This document shows positions 5,768-13,400 of a DNA stretch of 13,400 nucleotides, piece by piece. Origin of the DNA: JAZDKP01 sp043802925 (GTDB taxonomy: Bacteria; Fibrobacterota; OXYB2-FULL-49-7; JAEUSG01); NCBI GenBank assembly GCA_043802925.1, contig JAZDKP010000244.1:1-13400 (forward strand). Direction: 5' to 3'. The notes beneath the pieces were generated by a model. It had not been told where the DNA came from, ran no database searches, and saw nothing but the letters and a program-made list of their open reading frames with translations. The stretch's first letter is position 1, and every line of letters starts with the position of its first letter. The position numbers and the translations under genes were made by a program.

Positions 5768-6581
5768 CATCGGTTTCCAGGAAATCCTGCTCATCGGCGT
5801 GCTGGTGCTCATTCTATTCGGGCCGAAAGGCATGGGCGGCATTATGCGCGAAATGGGAAGGGCGGTCGGGAAAATGAAAAAATACCGCGACGAATTCTCG
5901 CGGGAGATCATGGCCATGAGCGAGCCCGTGTTGACCGAAGAGCAAATCCGCGGCAACGAACGGAAACGCATCCGGAAAACCTGCCGCAGCGCCATGGACG
6001 ACATGCCCGCGGAGCAGCGCACGCGCGAAAGCGGTGAAATCCACGAACGGCTTTTCGCGCTTCCCGAATACCAAAATGCCCGGCGTCTCTTCTGCTACGT
6101 TTCACTCGACACCGAGGCCGACACCCGCCGCATCCTCCGGGCCGCCCTGGACCAAGGCCGCGAGCTCTTTGTGCCCGCGTGCCGTCCGGCTGACAAGACG
6201 ATAGCGCTCGCGCAAATCCGCGACCCCGAAACGGACCTTGTGCCGGGCATGCTCAAAATCCTTGAACCACGGCCCGAACGCATTGCCGTTGTCGACCCTC
6301 TCTCACTCGACCTGTTCATTATTCCGGGCGTGGCCTTTGATAATGACGGCAACCGGCTCGGCCGGGGCGCGGGATACTTCGACCGTTTTCTCAAAGGAAT
6401 CAAGGGGCAGCGCCCCATCGCGGCTCTGGCGCTGTCGGTCCAGGTCTATCCCTATTCCATCCCCACACGGCCCCACGACATCCGGCCTGATAAAATCATG
6501 ACTCCTTACTCCATTATCGAGGAAAAACCATGCCCGACGAACGCACCCAGGGCGGAAACCGCTCCAACAACGCCCGCCTGA
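5760..6581 (+). CDS. TatB-like domain fused to 5-formyltetrahydrofolate cyclo-ligase
   Basis: One 273-residue frame holds two domains that are normally separate proteins. Residues 1-50 are TatB-like: MDSIGFQEILL with the glutamate at position 8, one membrane helix, the FGPK hinge, and an amphipathic helix (MREMGRAVGKMKKYRDEFSREI). From about 62 to 255 it is a complete 5-formyltetrahydrofolate cyclo-ligase, which converts 5-formyl- to 5,10-methenyl-tetrahydrofolate using ATP. That part has a basic N-terminus (RKRIRKTCRSAM), the PGVAFDNDGNRLGRGAGYFDRF signature (190-210) and PHDIRPDKIMTP near the end. AAGGA (5749-5753) supports ATG 5760, which overlaps tatC by 8 bases. An ATG at 5916 after GGGAG (5902-5906) could also make a 221-residue free enzyme. 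I see no frameshift-like compression, but a sequencing or assembly error that removed a stop cannot be excluded. Confidence 0.85.
   Translation: MDSIGFQEILLIGVLVLILFGPKGMGGIMREMGRAVGKMKKYRDEFSREIMAMSEPVLTEEQIRGNERKRIRKTCRSAMDDMPAEQRTRESGEIHERLFALPEYQNARRLFCYVSLDTEADTRRILRAALDQGRELFVPACRPADKTIALAQIRDPETDLVPGMLKILEPRPERIAVVDPLSLDLFIIPGVAFDNDGNRLGRGAGYFDRFLKGIKGQRPIAALALSVQVYPYSIPTRPHDIRPDKIMTPYSIIEEKPCPTNAPRAETAPTTPA
5902..5918 (+). promoter_or_regulatory. Possible internal ribosome binding site and start for the cyclo-ligase
   Basis: GGGAG (5902-5906) lies 9 bases before ATG 5916, which begins MSEPVLTEEQIRGNERKR, close to where the folate-enzyme homology begins. Another ATG at 5910 is too near the GGGAG. 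If used, this start would give a soluble enzyme in addition to the membrane-anchored fusion. Confidence 0.4.
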
Positions 6582-7309
6582 TCACCGGCATCAACGCCGT
6601 GGCCGAGGCCGTGGCCTCGGGCCATTCGCTTGAGTCCGTCCTGCTGCTCAACAACACCGGCAATGCCAGGATTTTTGAGGTCCTCAAGGAATGCCGCAAA
6701 CGCAAGGTTCCGGTCCAGCTGGTGCCCCGTCAAAAACTCGATTTTCTGACCCGCCAAAACCACCAGGGCGCCATCGCGTTCGCATCCGTGAAAGAATACG
6801 TCCCGCTCGAACGGCTGTTTGATTTGGCCCGCGAGCGGAACGAAGCGCCGCTTCTGGTCATTCCCGACGGCGTGGAGGACCCGCAGAACCTCGGCGCGCT
6901 CATGCGCACCGTGCTCTGTGCGGGCGCGCACGGCCTCATCCTTCCGGCCGCGGATTCCGCCGGGCTTTCGGAAGGCGCGTCCCGTTCGTCCGCGGGCGCG
7001 ATTGAGCACCTCGCGGTGCACCGCACAGCCAACATGCCCGGCACGCTCAAGGCCGTAAAAGAGGCGGGAGTGCGTCTTGTGGGGTTTGAGGCGGGGGAGG
7101 GCCGTCCGCTCTGGGACACGGACCTCACCGGCCCGCTGGCCGTGGTACTCGGCGGCGAAAACCGCGGGATAAGGCCCCACATCCGCCGCGAACTGAGCGC
7201 ACTCTCGCACCTCCCCCTGTCGGGCCCCTTGCGCTCCCTTAACGTCTCCGCGGCCGGCGCGGCCGTACTCTTTGAGGTCGTGCGCCAGCGGACGCCGGGA
7301 GCGGCTTAG
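6530..7309 (+). CDS. rlmB: 23S rRNA 2'-O-methyltransferase, SpoU/TrmH family, RlmB type
   Basis: This is an S-adenosylmethionine-dependent RNA ribose methyltransferase. RlmB-type enzymes methylate a guanosine in the peptidyl-transferase region of 23S rRNA. The 259 residues comprise an N-terminal substrate-binding domain (LITGINAVAEAV to NHQGAIAF, about 17-84) and a C-terminal SPOUT knot domain. All three SpoU motifs are intact: IPDGVEDPQNLGALMRT (111-127, with N120 and R126), VLGGENRGIR (206-215) and SLNVSAAGAAVLFE (236-249). Length fits RlmB (about 245-260), but a tRNA-specific TrmH relative cannot be ruled out by sequence alone. GAGGA in the upstream frame provides a ribosome binding site. 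The first 52 bases overlap the end of the cyclo-ligase fusion in another frame. Confidence 0.9.
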   Translation: MPDERTQGGNRSNNARLITGINAVAEAVASGHSLESVLLLNNTGNARIFEVLKECRKRKVPVQLVPRQKLDFLTRQNHQGAIAFASVKEYVPLERLFDLARERNEAPLLVIPDGVEDPQNLGALMRTVLCAGAHGLILPAADSAGLSEGASRSSAGAIEHLAVHRTANMPGTLKAVKEAGVRLVGFEAGEGRPLWDTDLTGPLAVVLGGENRGIRPHIRRELSALSHLPLSGPLRSLNVSAAGAAVLFEVVRQRTPGAA

Positions 7310-8719
7310 ATGAGCGGCGCGCAGAAGAAGTTCCTCTTCGTCATCCTCGTGATGATCCTCGGCTGGCTTGCCTGGTGTCACTGGGGCCGGTCTCATTTTT
7401 CCGTGGGCGGCCACCTGGGCGGCCTTGCAATCAACAAAAAGGAACTCCTCACCGCAGACGAAACGGGCCACCTCCTCCCGCTCATCGCGGAACGCGTCCG
7501 GCCCTCCGTAGTGGCGGTCCGCGCCGTGACCGTGCGCGAGACCGTGTCGCCCTACGGCCCCCCGGTTCGCGTCCGCGCGCAGAACGCGGGTTCGGGCGTA
7601 ATTCTTACTCGCAAGGGCCACATTGTCACCAACGCGCATATAGTCAACAACGCTGAGACCATCACGGTCACGCTCGCGGATCGCACCGAGGTCCCGGCCA
7701 CAATGATAGGCCTCGACACGCTCTCGGACATCGCGGTCATCAAGGTCCAGGGACGCGGCCTGACACCCGCCCGCCTTGCGGACTCCGACTCCCTGCAGAC
7801 CGGCGAATGGGTCCTTGCACTCGGCAGTCCGCTCGGCCTCGCGGGCACGGTCACCTTCGGCATCCTCAGCGCCACGGGACGCGAAGCCCCTTTTGCCACT
7901 GAGTCCGCGGTCGACTATCTCCAGACCGACGCCTCCATCAACCCCGGCAACAGCGGGGGCCCGCTTGTCAACCTCGACGGCGCGGTCGCGGGCATCAATA
8001 CGATGCTCGTTTCGCCTTCAGGGGAAAATTCCGGCATCGGCTTTGCCCTGCCAGCCAATCTGGTGCGCTTTGCCGTGGAATCCATCCTTAGGCACGGCGC
8101 GGTCATCCGCGGACGCTTAGGCCTCGACATCCAGACGATTACAGCGGCCACGGCGGATGCCATGGAACGGCCCTCGACGCAGGGTGCGCTCGTGGCCCGC
8201 GTCCACCCCGGCTCCCCGGCCGCAGCGGCCGGACTCCAGGCCGGCGACATCATCCTCCGTTTTGACAAACTCCCGGTCCGTTCCCTGCATGACCTGCGCA
8301 CGCGCGCCGCGTACACCACGCCGGGCAAGGCAGTGGCCGTCCGGTACTGGCGCAGCGGAAAGACCGCGGAGACCTCGGTGACAATGGGCCGCCAGGGCGG
8401 GCCCGCACCAGCAGGGCTTAAGGGGCTCTTTAAAAACAAGCGCGAGAGCGCCTGGAAAAGCCGCCGGCTCGGACTCACTCTCATGCAGGACAAGGCGGGG
8501 CCGGACAACGCGCCGGCCCTGTTTGTGCAGGAATCGGAATGGGACGCCTCCCCGGAAAACCCACAGGTCGGCGATCAGCTGCTCAAGATAAACGCCACAG
8601 TGGTGGCAAGTCTCAGCGACATCAAGGCGGTGGAAGAGGAAATTGACCGGAAAGACGCGGTACTCCTGCTGCTTTCGCGCCGGGGCACGTTGTTTTACAC
8701 GTCGATTATTGCGCGCTGA
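7310..8719 (+). CDS. HtrA/DegP-family serine endoprotease with two PDZ domains
   Basis: The protein is a trypsin-like periplasmic protease, probably membrane-anchored, that degrades misfolded envelope proteins. An uncleaved signal anchor covers about residues 7-22 (KFLFVILVMILGWLAW). The protease domain (about 55-265) has the full catalytic triad: H110 in TNAHIV, D140 in LSDIAVIK and S215 in NPGNSGGPL. PDZ1 (about 267-360) has the GLQAGDIILRF core. A second, more divergent PDZ-like region follows from about 384 to 465 (VGDQLLKINATVVASLSDI). The length of 469 residues is typical of DegP/DegS relatives with two PDZ domains. The ATG directly follows the rlmB TAG and GGGAG lies 8 bases upstream, so it is cotranscribed with the tat operon. 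Its stop is 3 bases from the end of a converging gene. Confidence 0.93.
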   Translation: MSGAQKKFLFVILVMILGWLAWCHWGRSHFSVGGHLGGLAINKKELLTADETGHLLPLIAERVRPSVVAVRAVTVRETVSPYGPPVRVRAQNAGSGVILTRKGHIVTNAHIVNNAETITVTLADRTEVPATMIGLDTLSDIAVIKVQGRGLTPARLADSDSLQTGEWVLALGSPLGLAGTVTFGILSATGREAPFATESAVDYLQTDASINPGNSGGPLVNLDGAVAGINTMLVSPSGENSGIGFALPANLVRFAVESILRHGAVIRGRLGLDIQTITAATADAMERPSTQGALVARVHPGSPAAAAGLQAGDIILRFDKLPVRSLHDLRTRAAYTTPGKAVAVRYWRSGKTAETSVTMGRQGGPAPAGLKGLFKNKRESAWKSRRLGLTLMQDKAGPDNAPALFVQESEWDASPENPQVGDQLLKINATVVASLSDIKAVEEEIDRKDAVLLLLSRRGTLFYTSIIAR

Positions 8720-8722
8720 TGA

Positions 8723-9199
8723 TTACAGCACCGTGTAGTCGAGTTCGCGCGCGGCTTTTCCCAATATCCTGGCCCGTATCGTGTAGCGCCCCGGCACGAC
8801 CGGGTTGAGGTTGAGGTCAATAAACCGCCAGACATCACGGAACCGCAGCGAGTCCCCGGCCGCGAGTATCCGCACATGCGGGGAGGGGTCCTGGATGGAG
8901 GGCGGAGAACGGAAGATAAGCGGTTCGCCCGTGGTGTCCTGCACAATCTCGATATAAGTCTCACTGGGTATTGAATCGAGCGTCAGGGGCCGCGATACAG
9001 AATTCCGGAATGACACGGTGAGTTCCAATACGCTCCGGCCGCTCTGCACCGTGTCCGCCTTCTTTTCAAGACTCAGCCGCACGCAGACCGAATCCCCATA
9101 ACAAAGTTCGTCCGAGACCACGGGCGGGCTGACCGGGTTTTTAGGGCCGCAGCAGAACAGAAAAGCAAACGCCAGCACAAAGAGCCGCAGCCGTCTCAT
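8723..9199 (-). CDS. Probable lipoprotein with BsuPI-like domain
   Basis: The 158-residue protein has a short basic start and a hydrophobic stretch ending FLFCCGP. This looks like a lipoprotein signal with C17 (or C16) as the lipidated cysteine, though the lipobox is not canonical. The mature part is all beta. Around residues 55-155 it resembles the BsuPI domain, first known as a Bacillus intracellular proteinase inhibitor: LELTVSFRNSVSRPLTL, then an acidic loop, AGDSLRFRDVW, and a final PGRYTIRARI strand. The similarity is recognisable but not strong. The ATG overlaps the upstream radical SAM gene's TGA by 4 bases, and GGAGG lies 7 bases before it. It ends 3 bases from the converging htrA stop, leaving no room for a separate terminator between them. 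Confidence 0.75.
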   Translation of the reverse strand: MRRLRLFVLAFAFLFCCGPKNPVSPPVVSDELCYGDSVCVRLSLEKKADTVQSGRSVLELTVSFRNSVSRPLTLDSIPSETYIEIVQDTTGEPLIFRSPPSIQDPSPHVRILAAGDSLRFRDVWRFIDLNLNPVVPGRYTIRARILGKAARELDYTVL

Positions 9200-11715
9200 A
9201 CCCCCGCCTCCTCTTCCATGGGCGGGTAGCCTGGCAAAATCCCATCCGGCAGAATCAGATGCTTCCGTTCAATATCAAGCCCAGCAACAGCCGCTTCATC
9301 AATCTCCGCAACACTCCTGAGAAAGTCCTGCACCTTGAGGCTCCCCTTGTCGCCCAGTGAAAGCGAAAGCATGAGCCCGCGGTCCGACAGCGAAAAGTCC
9401 CGGACGAGTGGCCGGATGTCCGTTTTCTTCTCCCCTTCCTTGCCGTGACGCACGGCCACCCAGACCGCGGCTTTGCGGAACCGTTCAAGGCGTCCGGCCA
9501 GGTCCGGCACGCCTTCGAGCCCGCGGACCGTATAGACCGCGCCCGTGCATACGCGCTCCAGCGCGGTTTTTCCGTCAAAGGGCGACGCCAAACGGACCGC
9601 GAACCCTTCGGGCAGCTCCCGGTTGATGCGCGCCAGGCCCTCCGCGTCAACCGGCATGAGCAGGGCGGCCTGAAAAATCTCGGACGCGCCTGAAAAACCG
9701 AGGGAAAGCGGATAAAAAAGGCTCAGGCGGGGATGCGCGGAAAAGCCCTGGCTGTATTCCAGCGGAACCTGCGCGGCACGGAAGGCCCGTTCAAAAAGCC
9801 GCATCATGTCATGGTGCGGCACAAAGCGGGCAACGCCCCGTTTTTCATATACAAAAAGATGAATGAACCGCGGCGCTGGTTTTCCCGCCACAGGCGCGGT
9901 TGGGGGCGCGGTCAAAGGCGCGGCCAACGGTTCCGGCAGGGAAGAACGGCGGACCCGCACCCTGTCGTCACAGGTTCCGCAGGAATGATCGCACGCCTCG
10001 TCACAGTCCGACGTGAGCGCGCCCTGGTACGCCTTTTCCCGCTCCTCTTTCAGAAACGCGGCCTCATCGGGTCCCTGAAGAAAGCCCCACGGAAGCATGG
10101 CATCGGCGGGAATAGCCGCGGCATAGCTTTCGGCGGACAATCCGGCCCCGGCAAGCAGGGCCTGCCATTTTTCCGGACTGAAATATTCGCTCCACGACTG
10201 CAGCAGCAGACCCGTTTCCGCGGCGCGTATAAGCACGGGCGCCAGTTCCGCCCCGCCCCGCGACAACACGGTCTCGAAAAGCGCGGTTTCGCCCGCGGCC
10301 CAGTGCACGCTCACGCCGCGTCCGCGCACCGCGTCCTTGATTTTTTCACCGCGCCGCCGGATTTCGGCCGTGGACAGCAGGGGCTCGCGCTCAAACGGCG
10401 TGCCCGGCTTGGGGCAAAAGGGCGACACCGCGATATTGAGCTGGCGCCTGCCCGGCAGACCGGAAAAAAGCGCCCGTATGTTCCGGATGAGCGCAATGGT
10501 GGCGTCAATGTCCTCTTCGGTCTCGGTGGGGAGTCCGGTCATAAAGTAAAGTTTAATGACGTCAAAGCCGGAATCGAGCGCGAACCGGATGTTTTCGATA
10601 ATCTCCGCGTCGGTCATTCCCTTGTTGATGACGCGGCGCAGGCGTTCGCTCCCGGCCTCTGGCGCAAACGTGATGCCCGTGCGGCGGCTCTGGTCAAGGC
10701 CGGCCAGGAGCCCGGCCGTGACCCGGTCGAGCCGCGTGGAGGGCAGCGAAAGGCGGACCGCACCGCCCTGCGACAGTGCCAGGCCCGCCTGCGCCACGGC
10801 CGGGAGCGGCCCGTAGTCCGCCGTGGAGAGCGACAGGAGAGACACATCGCGCCAGCCCTGGCCAATGATTGCATCGTGCAGCCGCGCAATGACCGCACCA
10901 CCGTCACGCTCGCGCACGGGCCGGTAATAGAAACCCGCGGAGCAGAAACGGCAGCCGTGCGGGCAGCCGCGCATGACCTCCAGCGCATAGCGGTCCTGCA
11001 CCGGCTCCAGGAGGGGCACAAGGGGCTGCGCAGGATAGCAGGCCTCGTTGAGCGCGGCGATGCGCGCACGGTGGAAAGACGCTTTGGGCGGATGCGCGGG
11101 CACATAAACGCCCGGGATGGCCGCAAGGGCGCGGAGCCGTTCCGCGCGGCCGCGATTATCCGCAAGGGCCTCCAGGCAGCGGAGGAGCGCCTCCTCCCCG
11201 TCTCCGATGACAAAGGCGTCCACGATGGGCGACAGCGGCATGGGGTTGACCGAGAGCGGGCCACCGGCGAGGATGACGGGATGCGCGTCGCCCCGGTCAC
11301 GCGAAAGGACCGGAATGGCCGACAGCGAAAGCATGGCCGGGATGTTGGGATACGACAGCTCGTACTGGAGCGTAAAGCCCACGGCGTCAAAGCTTGCGAG
11401 CGGCAGATAATTTTCGAGCGAATACAGCGGAAAGCCCTGCTTTGCAAGACGCTCCCGCATATCGGCGTCAGCCATAAAGGCGCGTTCGGCCGCGAACCGC
11501 GGGTCCGCATTCACGGTATGGTACAGAAGCGCGAGGCCGGTGTTGCTCGCACCGATTTCGTAGAGGTCCGGAAAGCAGAGCGCAATCCGCGCGCGCACCG
11601 TTTCAGGGGGCTTGCGCAGGATATGAAGTTCGCCCCCGGCGTAACGCGCGGGTTTGCGCACATAGGGCAGGACCTCCCGGAATATCCGTTCCCGCAGGCT
11701 TCCGGGGTCAGTCAT
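9196..11715 (-). CDS. B12-binding-type radical SAM protein fused to DUF2344 domain
   Basis: The 839-residue protein joins two modules. The N-terminal part (about 1-570) matches the TIGR03960-type radical SAM family: a B12-binding-like domain at about 40-180, then the 4Fe-4S cysteines in CPHGCRFC (about 251-258) and the radical SAM barrel (FAPEAGSERLRR, MTGLPTETEEDI). A cysteine-rich stretch, CDEACDHSCGTC (about 571-582), and a Pro/Ala linker lead to a DUF2344 domain from about 616 onward (FVPHHDMMRLFERAFRAA, YSQGFSAHPRLS). The substrate is unknown. In many genomes the two modules are adjacent genes rather than one. ATG 11715 overlaps the uvrB stop by 8 bases; GTG 11718 is an alternative start. 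The stop overlaps the lipoprotein start by 4 bases. Confidence 0.9.
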   Translation of the reverse strand: MTDPGSLRERIFREVLPYVRKPARYAGGELHILRKPPETVRARIALCFPDLYEIGASNTGLALLYHTVNADPRFAAERAFMADADMRERLAKQGFPLYSLENYLPLASFDAVGFTLQYELSYPNIPAMLSLSAIPVLSRDRGDAHPVILAGGPLSVNPMPLSPIVDAFVIGDGEEALLRCLEALADNRGRAERLRALAAIPGVYVPAHPPKASFHRARIAALNEACYPAQPLVPLLEPVQDRYALEVMRGCPHGCRFCSAGFYYRPVRERDGGAVIARLHDAIIGQGWRDVSLLSLSTADYGPLPAVAQAGLALSQGGAVRLSLPSTRLDRVTAGLLAGLDQSRRTGITFAPEAGSERLRRVINKGMTDAEIIENIRFALDSGFDVIKLYFMTGLPTETEEDIDATIALIRNIRALFSGLPGRRQLNIAVSPFCPKPGTPFEREPLLSTAEIRRRGEKIKDAVRGRGVSVHWAAGETALFETVLSRGGAELAPVLIRAAETGLLLQSWSEYFSPEKWQALLAGAGLSAESYAAAIPADAMLPWGFLQGPDEAAFLKEEREKAYQGALTSDCDEACDHSCGTCDDRVRVRRSSLPEPLAAPLTAPPTAPVAGKPAPRFIHLFVYEKRGVARFVPHHDMMRLFERAFRAAQVPLEYSQGFSAHPRLSLFYPLSLGFSGASEIFQAALLMPVDAEGLARINRELPEGFAVRLASPFDGKTALERVCTGAVYTVRGLEGVPDLAGRLERFRKAAVWVAVRHGKEGEKKTDIRPLVRDFSLSDRGLMLSLSLGDKGSLKVQDFLRSVAEIDEAAVAGLDIERKHLILPDGILPGYPPMEEEAGV

Positions 11716-13400
11716 CACGCGCTTTCGACTGCTGCGTCAGTTCTCGGATGCGGTCGCGAATTTTCGCGGCCTTCTCAAACTCAAGCTCCGAGGCCGCAAC
11801 ATTCATAAGGTCCGTAAGGTAGTCGATGTCAATAACAGCCATAAAGGCCGCCTTCTCCTTCCGGCCGTCCTTGCGCCCGCCCGCAGGAAGCGCATCCGCG
11901 ACTTTCCGGACAATGGTCCGGGGCGTGATGCCGTGGGCGCGGTTGTATTCCTCCTGCCTGCTACGGCGGCGGTTGGTCTCGGCGATGGCGCGCTCCATGC
12001 TCGGGGTCCGGGTGTCCGCGTACAGGATGACGGTGCCATTGACGTTGCGGGATGCGCGGCCCATGGTCTGGATGAGTGACCGCTCGGAACGGAGGAAACC
12101 CTCCTTGTCCGCGTCGAGGATGGCGACCAGCGACACCTCGGGCAGGTCAAGGCCCTCGCGCAGCAGGTTGATGCCCACCAGGACCTCAAAGGTCCCGAGC
12201 CGGAAATCGCGGATAATCTCCGCGCGTTCGAGGGTCTGGATGTCCGAATGAAGGTAGCGCACCGGCACGCCCGCATTTCCAAAATAGGTCGTGAGGTCCT
12301 CTGCCATTTTCTTGGTGAGCGTGGTCACCAGGACGCGTTCTTTGCACGCGAGCCGTTCGCGGATACGCTCCAGCAGGTCATCCACCTGGCGGGCGGCCGG
12401 CAGCACCAGTACCTGCGGATCCAGAAGGCCTGTGGGCCGCACCAATTGCTCGGCCACCACGCCCTGCGACTTCGCGAGCTCATACTCCGCGGGTGTGGCC
12501 GACACGTACACGGTCTGCGGCACGCGCGCCTCAAATTCCTCAAAGGTGAGCGGCCGGTTGTCGAGCGCGCAGGGCAGGCGGAAGCCGTGCTCCACCAGCA
12601 CGGTCTTGCGTGCGCGGTCACCGTTGAACATGCCCCGTATCTGGGGCAGCATCACATGGGATTCGTCCGCAAAGACGAGGTAATCCTTCGGGAAATAATC
12701 GAGGAGCGTGTAGGGAGGCGTGCCGGCCGCGCGGCCGTCAAAAATGCGCGAATAGTTTTCAATACCCGAGCAGTAGCCGATTTCACGTATCATCTCCATG
12801 TCATAATGAGTGCGCGACTTGAGACGCTGGGCCTCAAGCAGCTGACCCGCCTTCGTAAACGTTTCAAGCTGCGCGTCAAGCTCGGTGGCCATCCGGTTTA
12901 GCGCCGCTTCCGCGGACTCGGGCGTGGCCACAAAGTGGGTGGCCGGGAACACGGGCGCCGCGGGCACCTCCTCCTGGACCGAAAGCGTAAGCGGGTGCAG
13001 GTAGGACAGCCGTTCGATGGTGTCGCCAAAAAACTCAACGCGAAGCACGCGCGCGTCATAGGCTAGGTAAATATCGAGGGTGTCGCCACGGAGCCGGAAG
13101 GCACCGTGCTCAAAAGCAATGTCGTTGCGCGCGTACTGGATGTCCACAAGCCGGCGCATCACGGCCTCGGGCCCGGGGTCTGTGCCGCGCTCGAGCCGGA
13201 GCATGGATTTGACGTATTCCTTGGGCGAGCCCAACCCGTAGATGCACGAGACCGAAGCCACAATAATGACGTCGCGCCGCGAAAAAAGCGAAGTGGTGGC
13301 CTTGAGCCGGAGCCGGTCAATCTCATCGTTCCGGCTGGAGTCCTTTTCGATAAACGTGTCGGTCTGGGGCAGGTAGGCCTCAGGCTGGTAATAGTCGTAA
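11708..13400 (-). CDS. uvrB: Excinuclease ABC subunit UvrB (5' end outside window)
   Basis: UvrB is the damage-verifying helicase-like subunit of nucleotide excision repair. It is loaded by UvrA and then binds UvrC. The visible 563 residues run from the beta-hairpin region (YDYYQPEAYLPQTDTFIEK) through EIDRLRLKATTSLFSRRDV and SVSCIYGLGSP. The helicase DEAD-like motif VFADESHVMLPQ comes next, then the C-terminal helicase domain (LHSDIQTLERAEIIRDF, LLREGLDLPEVSLVAILDAD, MGRASRNVNG). The C-terminal UVR helix (LEFEKAAKIRDRIREL), which contacts UvrC, ends the protein. The N-terminal Walker A part, about 100 residues, lies beyond the window. The family's usual FIDESH appears here as FADESH. The gene leads the minus-strand operon; its TGA at 11708-11710 overlaps the next start. 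Confidence 0.97.
   Translation of the reverse strand, partial: YDYYQPEAYLPQTDTFIEKDSSRNDEIDRLRLKATTSLFSRRDVIIVASVSCIYGLGSPKEYVKSMLRLERGTDPGPEAVMRRLVDIQYARNDIAFEHGAFRLRGDTLDIYLAYDARVLRVEFFGDTIERLSYLHPLTLSVQEEVPAAPVFPATHFVATPESAEAALNRMATELDAQLETFTKAGQLLEAQRLKSRTHYDMEMIREIGYCSGIENYSRIFDGRAAGTPPYTLLDYFPKDYLVFADESHVMLPQIRGMFNGDRARKTVLVEHGFRLPCALDNRPLTFEEFEARVPQTVYVSATPAEYELAKSQGVVAEQLVRPTGLLDPQVLVLPAARQVDDLLERIRERLACKERVLVTTLTKKMAEDLTTYFGNAGVPVRYLHSDIQTLERAEIIRDFRLGTFEVLVGINLLREGLDLPEVSLVAILDADKEGFLRSERSLIQTMGRASRNVNGTVILYADTRTPSMERAIAETNRRRSRQEEYNRAHGITPRTIVRKVADALPAGGRKDGRKEKAAFMAVIDIDYLTDLMNVAASELEFEKAAKIRDRIRELTQQSKARDD

Noticed and set aside
6506..7639. Minus-strand open frame of 377 codons
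   Set aside because: It is antisense to rlmB and the start of htrA, both of which have intact catalytic motifs.
9733..11808. Long plus-strand open frame of 691 codons opposite the radical SAM gene
   Set aside because: It lies antisense to a clearly conserved gene. It is Arg/Gly/His-rich with no recognisable motif, as expected for a shadow frame in GC-rich coding DNA.

Overview
The window is GC-rich, densely coding bacterial chromosome. It has no rRNA, tRNA, CRISPR or phage genes. Several features suggest a diderm (Gram-negative) bacterium: a likely lipoprotein and another exported protein, an HtrA-type periplasmic protease with two PDZ domains, and a Tat export system. The eukaryotic-type UDP-glucose pyrophosphorylase and the one-piece radical SAM/DUF2344 protein would fit FCB-group, Fibrobacterota-like or deltaproteobacteria-like lineages. 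That placement is inference only.

Layout. (1) 1-884, plus strand: the 3' end of an unidentified gene with a His/Cys cluster, then a small four-helix membrane protein. (2) 800-959: a non-coding palindromic repeat with 10-bp terminal inverted repeats. It supplies the last ~28 codons of the membrane protein and the stop codon of the converging gene. (3) 4666-958, minus strand: a tightly packed operon of a Yip1-like membrane protein, a BaiN/HI0933-type flavoprotein, an exported protein of unknown function and UDP-glucose pyrophosphorylase. (4) 4667-4795: a divergent promoter region with a perfect TATAAT box and a 6-bp inverted repeat. (5) 4796-8719, plus strand: tatA, tatC, a tatB-like domain fused in frame to 5-formyltetrahydrofolate cyclo-ligase, rlmB, and an HtrA-family protease, with overlapping or abutting junctions after tatC. 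(6) 13400-8723, minus strand: uvrB (its 5' end lies beyond the window), a radical SAM/DUF2344 protein and a BsuPI-like lipoprotein. All three overlap, and the last ends 3 bp from the end of the htrA gene.

How the genes relate. The plus-strand operon joins protein export (TatA, TatC, TatB-like) with envelope quality control (HtrA), plus folate salvage and rRNA methylation. The minus-strand groups are mostly housekeeping: UDP-glucose supply, nucleotide excision repair and an uncharacterised radical SAM enzyme. The most unusual feature is the single reading frame joining a TatB-like membrane segment to a complete folate enzyme. An internal ATG with its own possible ribosome binding site means it could also yield a free enzyme. 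Next in interest is the palindromic element that remodels the ends of two converging genes. I saw no complete, clearly new multi-gene system.
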